Below, in pieces: positions 30,139-39,274 of a stretch of DNA of 64,000 nucleotides. Made by a program: the position numbers and the translations under genes. Every line of letters begins with the position of its first letter. Position 1 is the stretch's first letter. This stretch comes from Maridesulfovibrio bastinii DSM 16055 (GTDB lineage Bacteria > Desulfobacterota > Desulfovibrionia > Desulfovibrionales > Desulfovibrionaceae): positions 212,148 through 276,147 of the forward strand of contig NZ_KE387015.1 of NCBI RefSeq assembly GCF_000429985.1, written 5' to 3'. A model generated the notes under the pieces. That model was not told where the DNA came from and did not search any database. It saw only the letters and a program-made list of their open reading frames with translations.

Positions 30139-32670
30139 TTGAAACGAAAAAAAACACCCATTAAGCCGCTGGTGCTTAAAAAGAAAAGCGATGAAAAAAA
30201 ATCGAAGTCATCCATAAAAAACAGAGGGAATGACGCCGGTAATGATCAGGGACTCAACAAGCCCCCTGTATCACCGCTTCAGGTGCACCACGATGCGGCC
30301 GATCTTATTGACGAGGCCAATCAGAACCTTGATGGAGCCGAAAAAAATATACCGACCACTATCCCGGTTCTGCCGGTCAGAGATATTGTTGTCTTCAATT
30401 ATATGATTCTTCCGCTTTTTGTCGGCAGAGAAAAATCTGTCGGAGCAGTAGAAGCAGCCATGACGGCTAGCAGACATATTCTTGTTCTGACCCAGAAAGA
30501 TGAAGCAACTGAGAATCCTGAGCACGGTGACCTGTATAGAACGGGCACAGTATGTATGATCATGCGCATGCTGAAAATGCCTGACGGACGGCTCAAAGTA
30601 CTGGTTCAGGGACTCTCCAGAGCCAGAGTTAAAAACTTTATTGCTTCTGACCCGTTCCATATTGCCGAAATTCAAAAGATAGAAGAGGCTCCCTCTCCGC
30701 AGGAAAGCCCCGAGCTTGAAGCCCTTATCCGTAATTCACGTGAACAGAGTGAAAAAATCCTTACTCTCAGAGGAATTTCCTCCACTGATATTATGGGGGT
30801 TTTAAACAATGTTGAAGAACCCGGCAGACTCGCAGACCTTATAGCTTCAAACCTGCGTATGAAGGTGCATGATGCCCAGTCTATTCTGGAATGTCAGGAC
30901 CCGACTGAACGTCTGAGTCTGGTGAGCACGCAGCTGACTCAGGAAGTTGAAGTAGCTTCCATGCAGAATAAGATTCAGACCATGGCTAAAGAAGGCATGG
31001 ATAAAGCGCAGCGGGATTTCTATCTCCGCGAACAGCTCAAGGCCATCAAAAAAGAGCTGGGAGAATCAGGTGATGAACTTGATGAGATAGAACAGATCAG
31101 AGCTGCCATTAAAAAAGCCAAAATGCCCAAAGAAGTGCGCACAGAGGCTGAAAAGCAGCTCCGCAGGCTTGAGACCATGCACCCTGAATCTTCAGAGGCA
31201 AGTGTCATCAGGACTTATCTGGACTGGATGACGGAGCTTCCGTGGAAAAAGGCCTCGCGCGACCGTCTTGATATTAAAGAGGCTCAGGTTATTCTTAACG
31301 AAGACCACTACGACCTTGAGAAGGTTAAAGAACGTATTCTTGAATACCTCAGCGTACGCAAACTCAATCCTACAATGAAAGGACCTATCCTTTGTTTTGT
31401 AGGCCCTCCCGGAGTTGGTAAAACCTCTCTCGGAAGATCTATCGCCCGCAGCCTGCAACGGAAATTCCACAGAATCTCACTTGGCGGCATGCGTGACGAG
31501 GCTGAGATACGGGGTCACCGCCGGACTTACATCGGCTCAATGCCCGGTAGAATAATTCAGGGCATCAAGCAGTGCAAAACCCGCAATCCGGTTATCATGC
31601 TTGATGAAATAGACAAGCTTGGCAATGATTTCAGGGGAGATCCGTCTTCAGCACTTCTTGAAGTTCTCGACCCTGAACAGAATAATACTTTTACCGACCA
31701 TTACCTTAACGTTCCCTTTGATCTTTCAAAGGCCATGTTCATTTGTACCGCCAACGTGCTGGACACCATTCCCAGACCTCTGCTCGACAGAATGGAAGTA
31801 ATAAGCATCACCGGTTACACAGAGCATGAAAAGGTAAAAATCGCCTGCCGTTACATTGTTCCGAGGCAGGCTAAGGAAAACGGCCTTAGCGAAGACGAAT
31901 TCCAGATAAGTGATAAAGTTCTGGGCAAGGTTATCCGGGAATATACCCGCGAAGCAGGACTCAGAAATCTGGAACGTCAGGTTGGAAAACTCTGCCGTAA
32001 AATGGCCCGTAAAAAGGCTGAGGGAGAAGAAGGTCCTTTCAAAGTCACTGTCAGAAATCTGGACAAACTGCTCGGACCTCCGGTCTTCCTTGAAGATGAA
32101 AAAGAAACCACACTGCCTCCGGGAGTTGCTATCGGACTCGCATGGACACCTGTAGGAGGAGAAATCCTGCATATCGAAGTCAGCGTACTTCCCGGTAAAG
32201 GCAAACTTATTCTGACCGGTAAACTTGGAGATGTAATGAAGGAATCAGCACAGGCTGCGGTATCCTTTGCCCGTTCACATGCTGATGTTTACGGCATTGA
32301 TCCCAAGTTCCATGAAAAACAGGATATACATATTCACGTTCCGGCTGGAGCAACACCAAAGGACGGACCATCAGCCGGTGTTACACTGGTAACAGCGTTG
32401 ATTTCCGCCCTGAGCAACAATCCTATTAATGCCGAAACAGCCATGACCGGTGAGATTTCACTGCGTGGCAGGGTGCTGCCGGTAGGTGGAATTAAAGAAA
32501 AGATTCTTGCCGCAGTATCACGGGGAATGAAACGAGTGCTTATTCCGTCACAGAACTCAAAGGATCTGGAAGAAGTTCCCGAAGACCTTCGTAAGAAGCT
32601 TGAAATCATTCCCATTGAACGCATTGAAGAAGTCTGGCCCATTGCTAAAAGTCCTATTGAGGAAAAATAG
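30139..32670 (+). CDS. lon: ATP-dependent protease La
   Basis: 843 residues, starting with TTG after AAGGATC. The first 75 residues are a basic, lysine-rich extension not needed by the family. Then come the substrate-binding N-domain (PVLPVRDIVVF), the AAA+ module with Walker A GPPGVGKTS, and the protease domain with catalytic Ser in DGPSAGV and Lys in the following helix. It degrades misfolded and regulatory proteins in the cytoplasm. The start could be further downstream if the extension is not translated, but no ATG with a ribosome site is available. Confidence 0.96.
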   Translation: MKRKKTPIKPLVLKKKSDEKKSKSSIKNRGNDAGNDQGLNKPPVSPLQVHHDAADLIDEANQNLDGAEKNIPTTIPVLPVRDIVVFNYMILPLFVGREKSVGAVEAAMTASRHILVLTQKDEATENPEHGDLYRTGTVCMIMRMLKMPDGRLKVLVQGLSRARVKNFIASDPFHIAEIQKIEEAPSPQESPELEALIRNSREQSEKILTLRGISSTDIMGVLNNVEEPGRLADLIASNLRMKVHDAQSILECQDPTERLSLVSTQLTQEVEVASMQNKIQTMAKEGMDKAQRDFYLREQLKAIKKELGESGDELDEIEQIRAAIKKAKMPKEVRTEAEKQLRRLETMHPESSEASVIRTYLDWMTELPWKKASRDRLDIKEAQVILNEDHYDLEKVKERILEYLSVRKLNPTMKGPILCFVGPPGVGKTSLGRSIARSLQRKFHRISLGGMRDEAEIRGHRRTYIGSMPGRIIQGIKQCKTRNPVIMLDEIDKLGNDFRGDPSSALLEVLDPEQNNTFTDHYLNVPFDLSKAMFICTANVLDTIPRPLLDRMEVISITGYTEHEKVKIACRYIVPRQAKENGLSEDEFQISDKVLGKVIREYTREAGLRNLERQVGKLCRKMARKKAEGEEGPFKVTVRNLDKLLGPPVFLEDEKETTLPPGVAIGLAWTPVGGEILHIEVSVLPGKGKLILTGKLGDVMKESAQAAVSFARSHADVYGIDPKFHEKQDIHIHVPAGATPKDGPSAGVTLVTALISALSNNPINAETAMTGEISLRGRVLPVGGIKEKILAAVSRGMKRVLIPSQNSKDLEEVPEDLRKKLEIIPIERIEEVWPIAKSPIEEK

Positions 32671-32720
32671 CCTGTCACCAGACCAACCGGTTCAAAATAT
32701 GATTACTGATTAATACAATT

Positions 32721-32766
32721 AAATATCTCCGCGGTTTCATTAAAATGAGACAGCGGAGATATTTTC
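32721..32766 (+). terminator. Terminator after lon
   Basis: AAATATCTCCGC pairs with GCGGAGATATTT (12 bp) across a 20-base loop and is followed by TT. The 200 bases after it, up to the FmdB gene, show no gene of their own. Confidence 0.8.
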
Positions 32767-32965
32767 GACTGCCGGTCATAATTTGATATTATTGCCGGAT
32801 ACATATTTTTCAAAAAATTCTTAAAGGCTGGATGTCCATTAGCAGACGAATTCTGGAACATGCAGTATATTTTCAGATAATTCTTCCGGCTGCCCCAAGT
32901 TGCCCGCCGGGCTTATTTGGGATATTAGCGACATCAAAACAATATTTATCATGGAGGCTTAAAAT

Positions 32966-33208
32966 ATGCCCATTTTTGAATATAAATGCTCAGACTGCGG
33001 CTGTGAGTTTGAAGAACTCGTTTTCAGCAGTGATGAATGTCCTGAATGCCCAGAATGTAAATCAAAAAATACAGGAAAACTCATGTCGGCCTGCAAGTTC
33101 AAAGCTGGCGGAGGCGACAGCCTGGGTGAAGCAATGCCGTCTGCACCGGCCTCTTCCGGTGGTGGCTGTTCAGGTTGTTCAGGCGGCAACTGTTCTTCCT
33201 GCGGCTAA
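32966..33208 (+). CDS. FmdB-family zinc ribbon protein
   Basis: 80 residues. The N-terminal zinc ribbon ([18 protein letters not shown] ... CPECPECKS) is typical of FmdB/CxxC_CxxC_SSSS proteins, proposed as small regulators or metal-binding adaptors. The C-terminus is a Gly/Ser/Cys tail ending [19 protein letters not shown] precedes the ATG. It ends 29 bases before hemC. Confidence 0.85.
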   Translation: MPIFEYKCSDCGCEFEELVFSSDECPECPECKSKNTGKLMSACKFKAGGGDSLGEAMPSAPASSGGGCSGCSGGNCSSCG

Positions 33209-33237
33209 TAATTTCAAATAAAAGAACCGGGACCCAG

Positions 33238-34170
33238 ATGAAAAATATTACAATAGCGACAAGAGGCAGCAAGCTCGCCCTGTGGCAGGCCAATCACATT
33301 TCTGATCTTTTAAGAAAACAGTACCCCGGCATCACCGTGGAACTTTTAAAGATCAAAACCAAAGGTGATAAAATACTGGATGTCCCTCTGGCAAAAGTCG
33401 GAGGCAAAGGACTGTTCGTAAAAGAGATTGAAGAAGCTCTGATTGACGGTCGCGCCGATATTGCTGTTCACAGTATGAAAGACGTCCCCACAGAACTGCC
33501 CGAAGGTCTTGAAGTAGGCATTATCCCGGAAAGGGAAGCTGATACTGATACCCTGCTTTCGGTTAAATACGACGGTCTTGGCGATCTGCCTGAAGGCGCG
33601 GTAGTGGGAACAAGCAGTCTGCGCAGGCAATCCCAATTATTGAATCTTAGAAAAGATCTTAAGATTGAAACCCTGCGCGGTAATCTGGATACCCGTATCA
33701 ACAAACTGCTGAGCGGTGATTATGATGCCATTATCGTTGCTACTGCAGGACTGAACAGGCTGGGTCTTTCGGCTCCTAAACGTGAAGAACTGACTCCGCC
33801 TGAATTTCTTCCGGCTGTTGCTCAGGGAGCACTCGGAATTGAATACCGTATTGCTGATGCTGACGTTCGTGAAATGCTGGCCTTCCTGCATCATGAAAAA
33901 ACAGCTTATCAGGTTCAGGCTGAGCGTGGTTTTCTGACAGGTCTTGACGGAGGTTGTCAGGTTCCCATAGCTGCATGGTCAAAAATTGACGGTGACTCAG
34001 TTGCGCTGACAGGTTTTGTAGCCGATGTTGACGGCAGCAAACCCATAAGGCTCGAGAAGACAGGTCCGGTAACAGAGGCCTGGAAAATCGGTACTGATCT
34101 GGCTAAAGAAGTTCTGGCGCAGGGAGCAAAAGAAATTCTCGACCGAGTATACAAAGAGAATGGACAATAA
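33238..34170 (+). CDS. hemC: Porphobilinogen deaminase
   Basis: 310 residues from the ATG at 33238; the upstream frame overlaps the FmdB gene and is rejected because the family starts [17 protein letters not shown]. HemC joins four porphobilinogens to hydroxymethylbilane for heme, siroheme and cobalamin. The dipyrromethane cofactor Cys lies in [11 protein letters not shown]. The gene overlaps the next one by 11 bp. Confidence 0.97.
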   Translation: MKNITIATRGSKLALWQANHISDLLRKQYPGITVELLKIKTKGDKILDVPLAKVGGKGLFVKEIEEALIDGRADIAVHSMKDVPTELPEGLEVGIIPEREADTDTLLSVKYDGLGDLPEGAVVGTSSLRRQSQLLNLRKDLKIETLRGNLDTRINKLLSGDYDAIIVATAGLNRLGLSAPKREELTPPEFLPAVAQGALGIEYRIADADVREMLAFLHHEKTAYQVQAERGFLTGLDGGCQVPIAAWSKIDGDSVALTGFVADVDGSKPIRLEKTGPVTEAWKIGTDLAKEVLAQGAKEILDRVYKENGQ

Positions 34171-34420
34171 AATATTAAAAGAGTTCCAGACCCTTCCCGG
34201 TGTTGGAAAGCAAATATCCATAGATTTATGGGAAATGGGTTACCGAAGTCTTTCTGAACTAGCTGCTGACGATCCTGAAAAGATGTATCAGGACCTGACA
34301 AAACTCAGCGGCTGCCATGTTGATCGGTGCATGCTCTATGTATTCAGATGTATTCATTATGTCCTGAATACCGAAAAGCCGGACCCCGAACTGAAAAAGT
34401 GGTGGAACTGGAAAGATTAA
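34160..34420 (+). CDS. Cdd1-like helix-hairpin-helix protein
   Basis: 86 residues. It has a helix-hairpin-helix start ([20 protein letters not shown]) and the conserved [10 protein letters not shown] end of the 'pathogenicity locus' (Cdd1, PF11731) family. The function of that family is not known; HhH motifs bind DNA without sequence specificity. It is translationally coupled to hemC by an 11-bp overlap. Confidence 0.8.
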   Translation: MDNKILKEFQTLPGVGKQISIDLWEMGYRSLSELAADDPEKMYQDLTKLSGCHVDRCMLYVFRCIHYVLNTEKPDPELKKWWNWKD

Positions 34421-34439
34421 ATGGAATTTGATTATCAGC

Positions 34440-34472
34440 AAGCCTTCTGCATTTATGCAGAAGGCTTTTTTG
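34440..34472 (+). terminator. Terminator after the Cdd1-like gene
   Basis: AGCCTTCTGCA-TTTA-TGCAGAAGGCT is a perfect 11-bp stem followed by TTTTTT. Confidence 0.93.
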
Positions 34473-34592
34473 ATGGTCATTCCGCGGCTGAATTAAGCGC
34501 CCATCTAAAGTTATACAAAATATAACCGATACAACTTTTAAATCGGTAAAAAAGGAGATTTTATTTTTTAACTTCCAAGGAGGGAGGTTACC

Positions 34593-34817
34593 ATGGCAGA
34601 AGAACGCTATCAGATTACGTCTATCCCGAAGGTTGACAATGACCGGGGAAGAAATCTTGCTGACGATTTAAAGAATCTGGGACGCAAGCGGCTACAGCGC
34701 AGGATATTTTCTAATCCTGATATGGCAAAGGAACTTGTAAGGCTGGAATCCTCGCCTGTTTACAATGCAAAGGCTGAAATTATTCAGGCGGTGACAACAA
34801 ACCGGGGAAGTGCTTAA
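34593..34817 (+). CDS. Small conserved-looking protein of unknown function
   Basis: 74 residues. A strong ribosome site (AAGGAGGGAGG) precedes the ATG, and the codons look typical of the window, so it is probably real. The protein is charged and helical (ADDLKNLGRKRLQRRIF), without a membrane segment or known motif. It is monocistronic or followed by a tiny frame at 34835. Confidence 0.65.
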   Translation: MAEERYQITSIPKVDNDRGRNLADDLKNLGRKRLQRRIFSNPDMAKELVRLESSPVYNAKAEIIQAVTTNRGSA

Positions 34818-34834
34818 ATACAAGGGAGAATTTA

Positions 34835-34897
34835 TTGAGTATATTTAAAGTAGGAAAAAAGTGTCTCAGGAAGGTTGATGATGAAGGCATAAAATAG
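34835..34897 (+). CDS. Possible 20-residue peptide
   Basis: GGGAG lies 6 bases before a TTG that opens 20 codons (MSIFKVGKKCLRKVDDEGIK), ending exactly at the terminator stem. Size and TTG start make it doubtful; the only support is the ribosome site and its position between the gene above and the terminator. Confidence 0.25.
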   Translation: MSIFKVGKKCLRKVDDEGIK

Positions 34898-34933
34898 ATC
34901 AGGCGTGAAATCACAAAGATTCCACGCCTGATC
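34897..34933. terminator. Convergent terminator between the small gene and selD
   Basis: GATCAGGCGTG pairs with CACGCCTGATC (11 bp). ACTTTTC follows on the plus strand and TATTTTAT on the minus strand, so it can serve both converging transcripts. Confidence 0.75.
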
Positions 34934-34952
34934 ACTTTTCAACTGAAATTTA

Positions 34953-35996
34953 TTATATGATACGCAGTGAAGCCCGTCCCTCAGCCCTGCTTACAACCTG
35001 ACCGATATGTACGGCAAGATCACCGGCCTCCAGCAGAATATCCCGCGCTCTTTCAAGCTGATCCTCTTTGAGGGCTATAATAAGCCCGCCGGAAGTCTGG
35101 GCATCAAAAACCAAATCCGTTTTAATACTGTCGAGCCCACTGGCTGTTTCAACCATTTTACTGCAATAATTACGGTTGGCAAAACTTCCTGCCGGAATAA
35201 GTCCCATTGAAGCAAGATCAACTACATCATCAATGAATGGCACCTTATCCAGCCAGAGTTCCACCGCAACACCGGAAGCCTCTGCCATTTCCAGAATGTG
35301 GCCTCCAAGTCCGAATCCTGTAACGTCAGTAGCCCCTTTTACACCTAACTCCCTGATGACTCTTCCACCGGCTGAATTAAGTTTGGAAGCCCACTTATGC
35401 ACAATTTTTTCAAAACGCTCAGCACCATCCCAGTCAGCTTTCAAAGCCGTAGCCAGAACTCCGGTTCCCAGAGGTTTGGTCAGCAGCAGCTGATCACCCT
35501 CACAAAGACCCTTATTGGAAGCAAAAGAACCGGGATCAACCGCCCCGGTTACAGAAAGGCCGTATTTGATTTCATCATCCTCAACACTGTGTCCACCGGC
35601 AAGAACCGCTCCAGCCTCAAGAGTTTTATCCATCCCCCCCTGAAGAATTGAGCGCAGCACATCCTTGCCCATTGTTTTGATCGGAAAACAGACAATGTTC
35701 ATAACGGTCCACGGCTCTCCGCCCATGGCGTAAACATCTGAAAGTGAATTGGCCGCAGCAATCTGACCGAACCAATATGGATCGTTAACAATGGGTGTAA
35801 AAAAGTCCACTGTCTGTACAAGGGCTTTACCGGCCGGGAAAGAAACAATGGCGGAATCTTCATTACCGCCAACCCCGCTCAGAAGCCTTGAATCGGAGAC
35901 AGCAAGACCATCAAGGACTTGCTCCAGGTCCCCCGGAGCTATCTTAGCGGCTCAACCAGCAGCTTTGACGGTTTTCACCAATTCAAGCTTGGACAT
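34953..35996 (-). CDS. selD: Selenophosphate synthetase, itself a selenoprotein
   Basis: 347 residues if TGA at 35954-35952 is read as selenocysteine. The true start is the ATG at 35996, preceded by AAGGAG on the minus strand. The N-terminus reads VKAAG-U-AAKI, where U15 is the catalytic Cys/Sec position of SelD (family motif GCAAK/GUAAK). Without recoding the frame would begin only at 35810, within the conserved domain. SelD makes selenophosphate from selenide and ATP for tRNA-Sec. Downstream of the TGA, GCTCC-N9-GGAGC can form the stem-loop needed by bacterial SelB. The gene lies 114 bp downstream of cobT on the same strand. Confidence 0.93.
35952..35954 (-). other. Selenocysteine codon (TGA) of selD
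   Basis: In-frame TGA at codon 15, with full coding similarity on both sides. It coincides with the known Cys/Sec catalytic position of SelD, and a short stem-loop follows within about 12 bases. This supports programmed recoding rather than a nonsense mutation. Confidence 0.9.
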
Positions 35997-36110
35997 TGCG
36001 TCTCCTTTGGATTCTGAGGGTTAATGAAATTTTGACCAGCTCTTTTATTAAACTAAAAGTAAACGGTCTTCAAACATGAGCAGTTAATCTTGCTGAACTT
36101 TCAAAACGGA

Positions 36111-37187
36111 TTATCCGTCTGTAACACCTGCTTCTTCGAATGTTTCCATATCATTGTACACAGAGGCAGCAGCCCGAAGCATAAACATGGTCAGCGCGGC
36201 ACCAGAGCCCTCTCCAAGCCTCATACCGAGGTGAAGAACCGGACGTCTGCCGAGGCTTTCCACAACTCGGGCATATCCAGGCTCTGCTGAAGCATGACTT
36301 AAAACACTGTATCCCCCTACTTCAGGACATAAAGCAACAGCCATTGTATATGCTGCTGTGGAAATAAATCCGTCAATACAAACCATCTGCCTGTTTCTGG
36401 CTCCACCGAGAATAAGTCCTGTCAGCGCGGCAATTTCATATCCGCCTAAAGCACTGAGTATGCTTAAAGGGTCCCTGCCCGCAACAGCTGAAGCATTGGC
36501 TTTCAAAGCCCGCTTAACAACATTTATCTTGTGGGGAATTCTCTCTTTGCTGATTCCGCCTCCGGGACCGGTAATCCTCTCCGGATCAAGACCGAGCCAT
36601 GCGCAGTACAAGGCTGTGGATGGCGTTGTGTTGGACACGCCCATCTCTCCGGTGCCAAGGGTCATGATCCCCTCATTTAAAGCCTCATCGGCTAAATTAA
36701 TGCCCAGCATGACAGCCTTCAGACAATCCGCTTCGCTCATAGCCGGACCAACAGCAATATTGGCCGATCCCTCGGCAATTTTTCGCTGAAGCAGCTTCGG
36801 ATGGTCAGGATATGTCCCGCCAAGGCAGCCAGCATCAACAACAACGAGATCAACTCCCGAAGTTTCAGCCAGAACATTGATTCCGGCTTTGCCGCGCAAA
36901 AAATTTTCAACCATCTGTCTGGTTACTTCCTGCGGGAAAAAACTGACCTTTTCCTCAAAGACACCATGATCTGCGGCTATGGTATATATCCTGCCGGGGT
37001 CGGCTTTAACTCTTTTTCCCCCGGAAGCTATAAACATTTTTACAGCCAGCTCTTCCAGCCTGCCAAGACTTCCTTTCGGTTTGGCCAGATCATCAAGACG
37101 CATTCTTGCAATATCGCCAAGAGATTCTTCAACGGCTTGAATCTGCGCAATTACATGAGTTAAATCATTTCTGGTATATTCTTTCAT
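36111..37187 (-). CDS. cobT: Nicotinate-nucleotide-dimethylbenzimidazole phosphoribosyltransferase
   Basis: 358 residues from the ATG at 37187; the frame can extend to a GTG at 37214, but family members start near MKEYTRND. CobT makes alpha-ribazole phosphate for the lower ligand of cobalamin. GSLGRLE, the DHGVFEE loop and the C-terminal GMRLGEGSGAAL with the catalytic Glu are present. No cobalamin riboswitch fits in the short upstream gap. Confidence 0.95.
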   Translation of the reverse strand: MKEYTRNDLTHVIAQIQAVEESLGDIARMRLDDLAKPKGSLGRLEELAVKMFIASGGKRVKADPGRIYTIAADHGVFEEKVSFFPQEVTRQMVENFLRGKAGINVLAETSGVDLVVVDAGCLGGTYPDHPKLLQRKIAEGSANIAVGPAMSEADCLKAVMLGINLADEALNEGIMTLGTGEMGVSNTTPSTALYCAWLGLDPERITGPGGGISKERIPHKINVVKRALKANASAVAGRDPLSILSALGGYEIAALTGLILGGARNRQMVCIDGFISTAAYTMAVALCPEVGGYSVLSHASAEPGYARVVESLGRRPVLHLGMRLGEGSGAALTMFMLRAAASVYNDMETFEEAGVTDG

Positions 37188-37269
37188 CAACTTGGAATCC
37201 TTGATAAATATCACTTCACAAGCTGTTCAGATTGTCAGCCGGACAAGCCTGTGATATTAAAAACAAATA

Positions 37270-38124
37270 ATGGCTAAAAAAAAGTGTATTATACATTCTA
37301 ACTGTCAGGGTGAAGCACTTCGTGACATTCTTTTTTTAAGCGCAGAGTTTAAAAACTCTTACGATGTACAAATCTACACGAACTATATCCGCGAAAAAAT
37401 ACCTCCAAAAGCCCTTAGTGAATGCAGCCTGTTCCTCTACCAGAAGCTCAGTAGCAAATGGGGTGATCTGGCTTCTGAAAAACTTATACCGCAGCTTCCT
37501 GAACAGGCAAAACATATCGCCTTTCCAAGTATGCTTTTTACATTTTACTGGCCCACATGGGAAAGGGATATTGATTTCGCCTATCCTGACAGTCTTCTTG
37601 AATCCCTTTTGAAAAGAGAACTAAGCGAATGGGAGATTCTGCACATTTATCTGAAATCAGATATCAGAAAAATGCTTGATCTGGATGCTATTGTTGAAAA
37701 AGCTGAAAAATGGGAAAGATTCAAAGAAAGCGAAACTCCGATTAAATACGTTGACCGGATGTATGAAAACTTTCGCAGCTACAAAATCTTCAACACCTTC
37801 AACCATCCCGGCAAAGACATCATGGTCTACACCGCCAGCAGAATTCTTGAAATTCTAGGTATTGAACAACCTTCCGGGAGAAGTCTGAAAACCATGCCTG
37901 ATCCTTTCCCGGATTTTGAAATGCCCATACATCCCCAGATAGGCGAATACTGGGGACTTGATTTCTGCAGTGAAGAAACCCTGTATAATGTCTACGGCAG
38001 CAAGATGACCTTTAAGGAATATGCAGCCTTGTACATAAAATGCCGTAAGCTGGGCATTGATGACTTTATTTCTTTTCTGCGGGTAGTGGCTGACTCCCAA
38101 AAAAAGAAAATCGCTACGGATTAA
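37270..38124 (+). CDS. WcbI-like polysaccharide biosynthesis protein
   Basis: 284 residues. The N-terminus IHSNCQGEALRDIL fits the WcbI family (putative acetyltransferase or thioesterase-like enzymes in capsule synthesis), in which the NCQ stretch is a hallmark. The middle part is rich in aromatic and charged residues. The gene stands alone on the plus strand between minus-strand operons and overlaps the next gene's 3' end by 11 bp. Which polysaccharide it serves is not shown by context. Confidence 0.65.
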   Translation: MAKKKCIIHSNCQGEALRDILFLSAEFKNSYDVQIYTNYIREKIPPKALSECSLFLYQKLSSKWGDLASEKLIPQLPEQAKHIAFPSMLFTFYWPTWERDIDFAYPDSLLESLLKRELSEWEILHIYLKSDIRKMLDLDAIVEKAEKWERFKESETPIKYVDRMYENFRSYKIFNTFNHPGKDIMVYTASRILEILGIEQPSGRSLKTMPDPFPDFEMPIHPQIGEYWGLDFCSEETLYNVYGSKMTFKEYAALYIKCRKLGIDDFISFLRVVADSQKKKIATD

Positions 38125-38710
38125 GTTTCGGCGGTCCCAGAACAATCATTTCGGCAAGAGTCAGATCAACTTTGGGCATGCTTTTAACTTTACTGCCCAG
38201 AAGACCCATTTCCAGCATTACAAGCTCCTTATACAGCCTGGTACGGTCCAGAACAGGAACCTGCGGCATATCAGAAGTCAATTCCTGACACTTGAAACAT
38301 CCGGGGAAAGAAAGCTTTTTACCGTTCGGCATAGTAATGGAATTCACAACACCATGCATACGGCAGATCATCAATCTGTGTTTATAAACTCCGCACAATC
38401 CGTTGTCATTGAGAGGACACATAATCGATGGTTTAACCCCTGTCTCCACAAGGGCTCTGGCTGTGCGCACATATTCTTCGGCTCTGGCAATATATTCATT
38501 GCGCTTTTCTTCCGGAAGGCTATTAAGTCCCTGCCAGAGGTAGACCCACTCAACATAAGTATGGTGCTGAAAATAGCTTGTGCAGCAATTGTTTTCACAA
38601 TTTTCGCAGGAAAGACCTATGGCGGCGGAAGTCTCGGAATAGGCATCCGCCATACGTTCATACAAAGCTGCAAGTTTACGGAATACAGCCTGTCTGGTCA
38701 TTTTTTTCAT
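38114..38710 (-). CDS. YkgJ-type cysteine-cluster protein
   Basis: 198 residues. CENCENNCC (Cys35, 38, 42, 43) followed by further Cys in CPLNDNGLCGVY, CRMHG and CFKC is the pattern of the YkgJ family, thought to bind zinc or an iron-sulfur cluster. No biochemical role is established. It is third in the minus-strand run pyrR, shikimate kinase, YkgJ-like. Confidence 0.75.
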   Translation of the reverse strand: MKKMTRQAVFRKLAALYERMADAYSETSAAIGLSCENCENNCCTSYFQHHTYVEWVYLWQGLNSLPEEKRNEYIARAEEYVRTARALVETGVKPSIMCPLNDNGLCGVYKHRLMICRMHGVVNSITMPNGKKLSFPGCFKCQELTSDMPQVPVLDRTRLYKELVMLEMGLLGSKVKSMPKVDLTLAEMIVLGPPKLNP

Positions 38711-38732
38711 TTCAAGAGCCCGGATTTAATAT

Positions 38733-39257
38733 TTAACCTTTCAATGTATCAAGCCACTGCCAGATTTTTTCAGCACAGTCTTCCGGAGAATATTTATCCG
38801 TCTGCACTGTAAAATCTGCATATCTGCTATATAGAGGCTGACGCTCTTCGTAAAGGTTTTCTACAGTCTGTCCGGGAATCATGGCCAGTCCACGTCCATC
38901 ACCACCGCCAATACGGCTCAAGCAGGTTTCCTGACTGATTTTAAGAAAGACCACAGGCCCCAGAGCCTTAAGTCTTTCCATTGCATCCGGGCCGTAGACA
39001 ACGCTCCCGCCTGTGGAAACAACCGTACGTCTGGCACCAAAAGAAGAAAGAATTTTTTCTTCAACAATACGGAATTCAGGTACACCAAGGCGGTCGACTA
39101 TTTCCTGAAGAGACTGCCCGTAGTAGGACTGAATAATGTGGTCAGTATCCACACATTCCCAACCCAGCCTTTCAGCAACAAGGGGGGCCAGTGTAGATTT
39201 TCCGGCACCGGCCATACCGATAAGGCTCACAATACTTTTTTCACTGAAATCAATCAT
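38733..39257 (-). CDS. aroK: Shikimate kinase
   Basis: 174 residues of the P-loop kinase fold: Walker A GMAGAGKST, DTDHIIQ (shikimate-binding Asp), STGGSVVY, and a lid region with Arg in GGGDGRGLA. It phosphorylates shikimate in the aromatic amino acid pathway. The gene lies 17 bases after pyrR. The lid differs somewhat from E. coli AroK, so the gene symbol is by function. Confidence 0.88.
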   Translation of the reverse strand: MIDFSEKSIVSLIGMAGAGKSTLAPLVAERLGWECVDTDHIIQSYYGQSLQEIVDRLGVPEFRIVEEKILSSFGARRTVVSTGGSVVYGPDAMERLKALGPVVFLKISQETCLSRIGGGDGRGLAMIPGQTVENLYEERQPLYSRYADFTVQTDKYSPEDCAEKIWQWLDTLKG

Positions 39258-39274
39258 AAAAATCCTCTGCTCAA

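Noticed and set aside
32832..33221. 129-codon frame overlapping the FmdB-like gene
   Set aside because: It reads the zinc ribbon gene in another frame; the FmdB frame has the recognisable motifs and ribosome site.
34953..35810. Truncated selD starting at 35810
   Set aside because: The in-frame TGA upstream lies at the known Sec position, with coding sequence, ATG and ribosome site before it, so recoding explains it better than truncation.
37188..37269. Cobalamin riboswitch before cobT
   Set aside because: The gap to the divergent gene is only about 80 bp and contains no B12-box-like sequence.
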